From contig CAUFMB010000031.1 in assembly GCA_959026535.1 (NCBI GenBank), positions 1-25,500 of the forward strand: DNA of 25,500 nucleotides, in the 5' to 3' direction. Origin of the DNA: an uncultured Collinsella sp. Lineage in GTDB: Bacteria > Actinomycetota > Coriobacteriia > Coriobacteriales > Coriobacteriaceae. The position numbers and the translations under genes are program-made. Shown here one piece after another: positions 22,365 through 25,500 of the stretch (positions are counted from its first letter, which is position 1; each line of letters starts with the position of its first letter). Below the pieces are notes generated by a model. The model saw only the letters and a program-made list of their open reading frames with translations. It was not told the DNA's origin and made no database searches.

Positions 22365-25181
22365 TTATGCCTCACCTCCTTTGGAGTGCTTGCCGAGCGC
22401 GGTGGTATCTCCATCATTTGTGGCTGTGCTGTCGCTGCCCTGAGATTTATGGTGCGAGCCGATATGCGGCAAGCGGCCCGTGGACTGATCGCCGCCCTTG
22501 GCACCACGCTCGATGGCGTTGAGGCCAAACATGTGGCGGGCGGCAGGAATGGCGGCCGTGTGTTCGCGCATCTCGCGACGCAGGTCCTCATCGGAAAGCG
22601 CCGAGATGCGCATCTGGGTATTGAGGCTCGCGCGGATATATTCGATATTGATAAGCCAGCCGCAGATGGCAATAACCGAGATGATCCAAATGACAAGCAG
22701 GATGATCTTGCCGTTATTGTCGATATCGAGAACCGTCGACAGGACAAAGAGCAGGACCTGAACGCCCACCACGGCGGCAAAACCGCCCTTGATGTAGTAC
22801 GGGTAGCGATGTTCAAAGGCGACCGCATGATCGAGCAGTTCGCGACGGTACGAATCGGAATCGAGCATGACACGCATGGCCGTGCGCAGCGAGTAGCGCT
22901 GGCGCGGCAGGTCGTTGGACTCGCAAATCATCATACCGGTCGTGGAAAGCTGTTTATCAAAGAGCAGGTTAAGGTTGAGCAGCAGCGGACGCAGCTGCAG
23001 GCCGATAAAGAGCGCCACGATCAAGAACACGCCCAGAATGCACAGGTTAAACAGGTAGTTGAACGAATACATGCCGCCGACCGTCTCGCGCAGCAGATTG
23101 ATGCCGTAGGTAAAGGGCAGCAGCGGGTGCAGCCACTGGAAGAAGCCTGGCATCATCTCAATGGGGTACATGCCCGACGAACCCGGGATCTGCACGATAA
23201 CCAGAATGACGCCGATAGCCTTGCCGATATGCTTAAACGTGGTGGACAGCGCATAGATGATATTGACGTAGGTGAACGAGATGGCGATGCCGCCCAGCAC
23301 GAACAGCAGCGGGCTGACGCACTGCACGCCGATCACCAGATCGCCTACCGTAACGATGATGGCCTGCAACGCGCCCAGGATCACCAGGAGCAACCAGCGG
23401 CCAAAGTAGCCCTGACGCGCGGTAAAGCTGCCGATGCCTTCGCGGTCGACCTCGAGCTTGTAGATAGCGATAAGCACGTAGCCGCCCACCCACAGCGCCA
23501 GATTGGTATAGAACGGGGCAATGCCCGAACCAAAGCTCTTGACCGGGTAAATTGACTTTGAGGTCAGCTCGACCGGAGATGCCATGAAGTCTGCAACATC
23601 ATCGACGTCGACGCCCATCAGGCCGGCCAGCTCGCCCATGGACTCGGAGGTCTGTAGCGCCGCGATGTCGTTGGCGGCGGTTGCGAGCTTGTCCTGGACC
23701 TTGGCAAGCGAGGCATCGGTCTGGGACAGCGTGGTCTTGGCCTGACCGAGCGTGGCGTTGAGTTGCGAAAGTGTACCGCGCGCACTTGCAATAGTAGGCG
23801 TGAGGCCAGACACGATTCCCGTCAGATCACCCGAGACGGCGGCAAACGAATCAAGTGCGCTCGAGACCTTCGGCAGCGCGTTTTGACCCAAGTCCGTCTG
23901 AGCCTGGCCAAGGTTGGTCGCACCGGTCTGAATTGCATTATTGATAGCGTCGCTGGCACCCGAGACAGCCGCAGCGTCATTCGCCATGGCGCTCGACTGC
24001 GCAGACAGACCGTCCTTGATGCTCTGAAGCTTTTCATTCTGCTCGCGGAGCAAATCGATGATCGATACAATGCGCGCGTCAATTTCCTTGGAACCTGTCG
24101 ACGTGTCATTGACGAGAATTTCCAAGTGCCCGATAACGGCCTTATTGTGGTCGATCGTCGCTTGGAGAGACTCAAGCGAGTTGTCGATACGGGTAGTCGT
24201 AGATGCGACCGTGCCCGTCAGCTTGCCAATCGCAGCGTTTGCGGAGACTGACGTCTTGGTGAGCGCAAGGCTGCCTTCCGAGAGCGCCTTGGAGAGCGAG
24301 GCGACAGAGTTGCCCGCCGTGGCGCGAGCCTCGCCCAGCAGGTCATTGCCCTGGGAGATCGCCTGCGTCAGCGACGGCGCCTGACCCTGCAGACCGGCAA
24401 GTGCCGCATCTGCCGAGGCAATGGAACCACTCGTCTTATCGATGGCGGCATTCATGTCGCCAATCGAATCACGCACTTCGCCCAACGTATCGGAAGCCTC
24501 TGATACCGAACCGGCCAACGAATCCTGAGTCTGGGTTGCCTTGTCCTTTAAATCGACTCCGGCATCCTTGGCAATACTGGCAACGGTCTCGCCCACCGTG
24601 GAGACAAATTCCGAGTTGATCTGCTCCTCGATGGTGCTTGCGCCGGTGTCGGTAACCTTGGGCGCAATAGCGCTCTTCTTCTCATTGACGTAGTACGTAA
24701 GCTTGGGCTGATGGTAGTTGCCATCGAGCATCGAAACCAGGTTATCCGAGAAGTTCTTGGGGATTACGATGGCCGCATAGTACTCACCGCTCTCGACGCC
24801 CTCCTTGGCATCGGCCGCCGAGTCAACGAAGGTCCAGCCCAGCTGATCGTTCTCTTTGAGCTGGTCGACAACCTTGTCGCCCGCATTGAGCTCGCCCACC
24901 AGGTCGTTTTGAGTTCCTTGGTCATTGTTGGCGATGGCAATCTTGATGCCCTGGGTGTTTCCGTACGGATCCCAGTTTGCCACGATGTTGTACCAGGCAT
25001 ATAGCGAGGGAATGACACACACGCCCAGGGTAACCACCAAGGCAACGGGGTTCATAAGCAATCGCTTAATGTCGCGCTTAAAGATCGCAAAGGAGACCTT
25101 TGCGTTGGATAGTTTGCTGCCGAGACTCACGCTTGGACCATCCATCCTGTCGTTGAATCGAATCGTACTATCGACAACCAT
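22365..25181 (-). CDS. YhgE/Pip-family membrane protein (first of pair), with C-terminal extension
   Basis: A 938-aa paralogue of the next gene. The same layout is visible: N-terminal helix (VALVVTLGVCVIPSLYAWYNI), NWDPYGNTQGIKIAIANNDQG, AKEGVESGEYYAAIVIPKNFS, a long Ser/Ala/Gln-rich helical ectodomain and a C-terminal Pip membrane domain with GSSGMYPIEMMPGFFQWLHPLLPFTYGINLLRE. About 190 further residues follow that its partner lacks: a loop with basic DLPRQRYSLRTAMRVML, two more helices (FAAVVGVQVLLFVLSTVL and ILLVIWIISVIAICGWLI) and a hydrophilic His/Ser/Gly-rich tail. The start is uncertain. The ATG at 25181 has no ribosome binding site, a TTG at 25214 has none, and an ATG at 25145 has only ACAGG. 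Confidence 0.87.
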   Translation of the reverse strand: MVVDSTIRFNDRMDGPSVSLGSKLSNAKVSFAIFKRDIKRLLMNPVALVVTLGVCVIPSLYAWYNIVANWDPYGNTQGIKIAIANNDQGTQNDLVGELNAGDKVVDQLKENDQLGWTFVDSAADAKEGVESGEYYAAIVIPKNFSDNLVSMLDGNYHQPKLTYYVNEKKSAIAPKVTDTGASTIEEQINSEFVSTVGETVASIAKDAGVDLKDKATQTQDSLAGSVSEASDTLGEVRDSIGDMNAAIDKTSGSIASADAALAGLQGQAPSLTQAISQGNDLLGEARATAGNSVASLSKALSEGSLALTKTSVSANAAIGKLTGTVASTTTRIDNSLESLQATIDHNKAVIGHLEILVNDTSTGSKEIDARIVSIIDLLREQNEKLQSIKDGLSAQSSAMANDAAAVSGASDAINNAIQTGATNLGQAQTDLGQNALPKVSSALDSFAAVSGDLTGIVSGLTPTIASARGTLSQLNATLGQAKTTLSQTDASLAKVQDKLATAANDIAALQTSESMGELAGLMGVDVDDVADFMASPVELTSKSIYPVKSFGSGIAPFYTNLALWVGGYVLIAIYKLEVDREGIGSFTARQGYFGRWLLLVILGALQAIIVTVGDLVIGVQCVSPLLFVLGGIAISFTYVNIIYALSTTFKHIGKAIGVILVIVQIPGSSGMYPIEMMPGFFQWLHPLLPFTYGINLLRETVGGMYSFNYLFNLCILGVFLIVALFIGLQLRPLLLNLNLLFDKQLSTTGMMICESNDLPRQRYSLRTAMRVMLDSDSYRRELLDHAVAFEHRYPYYIKGGFAAVVGVQVLLFVLSTVLDIDNNGKIILLVIWIISVIAICGWLINIEYIRASLNTQMRISALSDEDLRREMREHTAAIPAARHMFGLNAIERGAKGGDQSTGRLPHIGSHHKSQGSDSTATNDGDTTALGKHSKGGEA

Positions 25182-25261
25182 TGTACGTAGGCGCTTTAGT
25201 GCCTCGCGGCACAATGGTGCTGAGTTTTGCGGATAGCAATATACTACGAAGATAAGTTAAC

Positions 25262-25276
25262 GTACAGTTGTACAGT
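25262..25276. promoter_or_regulatory. GTACAGT direct repeat upstream of the YhgE pair
   Basis: GTACAGT occurs twice, one base apart (25262-25268, 25270-25276), and also gives the palindromic half-sites GTACA/TGTAC. It lies about 80 bases upstream of the first yhgE start, beside a TATATT-like -10 region on the minus strand. The layout suits a repressor operator; the protein is unknown. Confidence 0.4.
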
Positions 25277-25322
25277 ATCTTTAATTTCAGCAGGTCACAA
25301 AACCACAACCCGCACAAATAAA

Positions 25323-25342
25323 TGATCCCTTGGGGACGGAGG
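25323..25342. repeat. Copy of the GGGGACGGAGG interspersed repeat
   Basis: Twenty bases identical to 16808-16827, here without the opposite arm, so it cannot fold into the same hairpin. The stretch 25182-25500 contains the yhgE promoter region, this fragment and the following hairpin. I see no gene in it. Confidence 0.75.
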
Positions 25343-25357
25343 GATTATTCAAAAGTA

Positions 25358-25409
25358 GTCATTGGGAACGTCCTTAAACGACTAGTCATTTAAGGACGTC
25401 CCCAACGAC
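25358..25409 (-). repeat. 21-bp inverted repeat at the right end
   Basis: Arms 25358-25378 and 25389-25409 pair around a 10-nt loop with two non-Watson-Crick positions. In minus-strand RNA these are G-U wobbles, in plus-strand RNA A-C mismatches. The preserved strand suggests an RNA structure in a transcript entering from the right, possibly the end of a gene outside the window. Confidence 0.7.
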
Positions 25410-25500
25410 CAGTTTGGGCCACGGTAACGTCGATGTTTTGGCGCAGACAGACACTATGACCCAATCCGAGGGCACTGAAAAGATAGGAGCCCCCGCTCGT

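Overview
The window is GC-rich DNA with the gene content and intergenic style of an anaerobic gut actinobacterium of the Coriobacteriia, most likely a Collinsella or close relative. I infer this from protein resemblance and codon use; no rRNA or marker phylogeny is available in the window. Nearly every gene is complete and intergenic gaps are short, except where they hold long inverted repeats.

Layout. Bases 120-3074 (minus) are an iron(II) uptake operon, feoA-feoA-feoB, behind a 16-bp perfect inverted repeat. Bases 3263-3511 (minus) encode a small HPr-like phosphocarrier protein with the active His15 but Asp in place of regulatory Ser46. Bases 3599-3768 hold a strikingly regular alternating inverted-repeat array. 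Then come aspS (3868-5655, minus) and serB (5912-6547, plus).

Bases 6580-11446 are a nickel-pincer lactate racemase (lar) locus in two converging arms. The plus arm is larB, a short larC and a TetR-type regulator. The minus arm is larA followed by the lactate/glycerol channel gene larD. The LarB and LarC proteins build the nickel pyridinium pincer cofactor, LarA uses it to interconvert L- and D-lactate, and LarD moves lactate. larE and the C-terminal half of LarC are not in the window. The two arms meet at a 125-nt nested hairpin.

Bases 11267-12258 carry no convincing gene. They hold the larA leader and promoter and a degenerating set of hairpin elements related to the one between tetR and larD. 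Then come ppc (PEP carboxylase, 12259-15072, minus) and hisS (15330-16643, minus). Three long hairpins follow (16709-16906), then an internally deleted MFS transporter remnant, an M20 amidohydrolase and an EamA permease, all minus. The right end is a tandem pair of YhgE/Pip-type membrane proteins (20175-25181, minus), followed by more interspersed repeat material.

The most unusual material is non-coding: (i) six 15-bp units in strictly alternating orientation at exact 31-bp steps between aspS and the HPr-like gene; (ii) terminator-linked nested hairpins that share a conserved internal loop and GAA apical loop while their helices differ compensatorily. The protein-level oddities are Asp46 in the HPr-like protein, a LarC reduced to its first domain, and an NQA in place of NPA in LarD.
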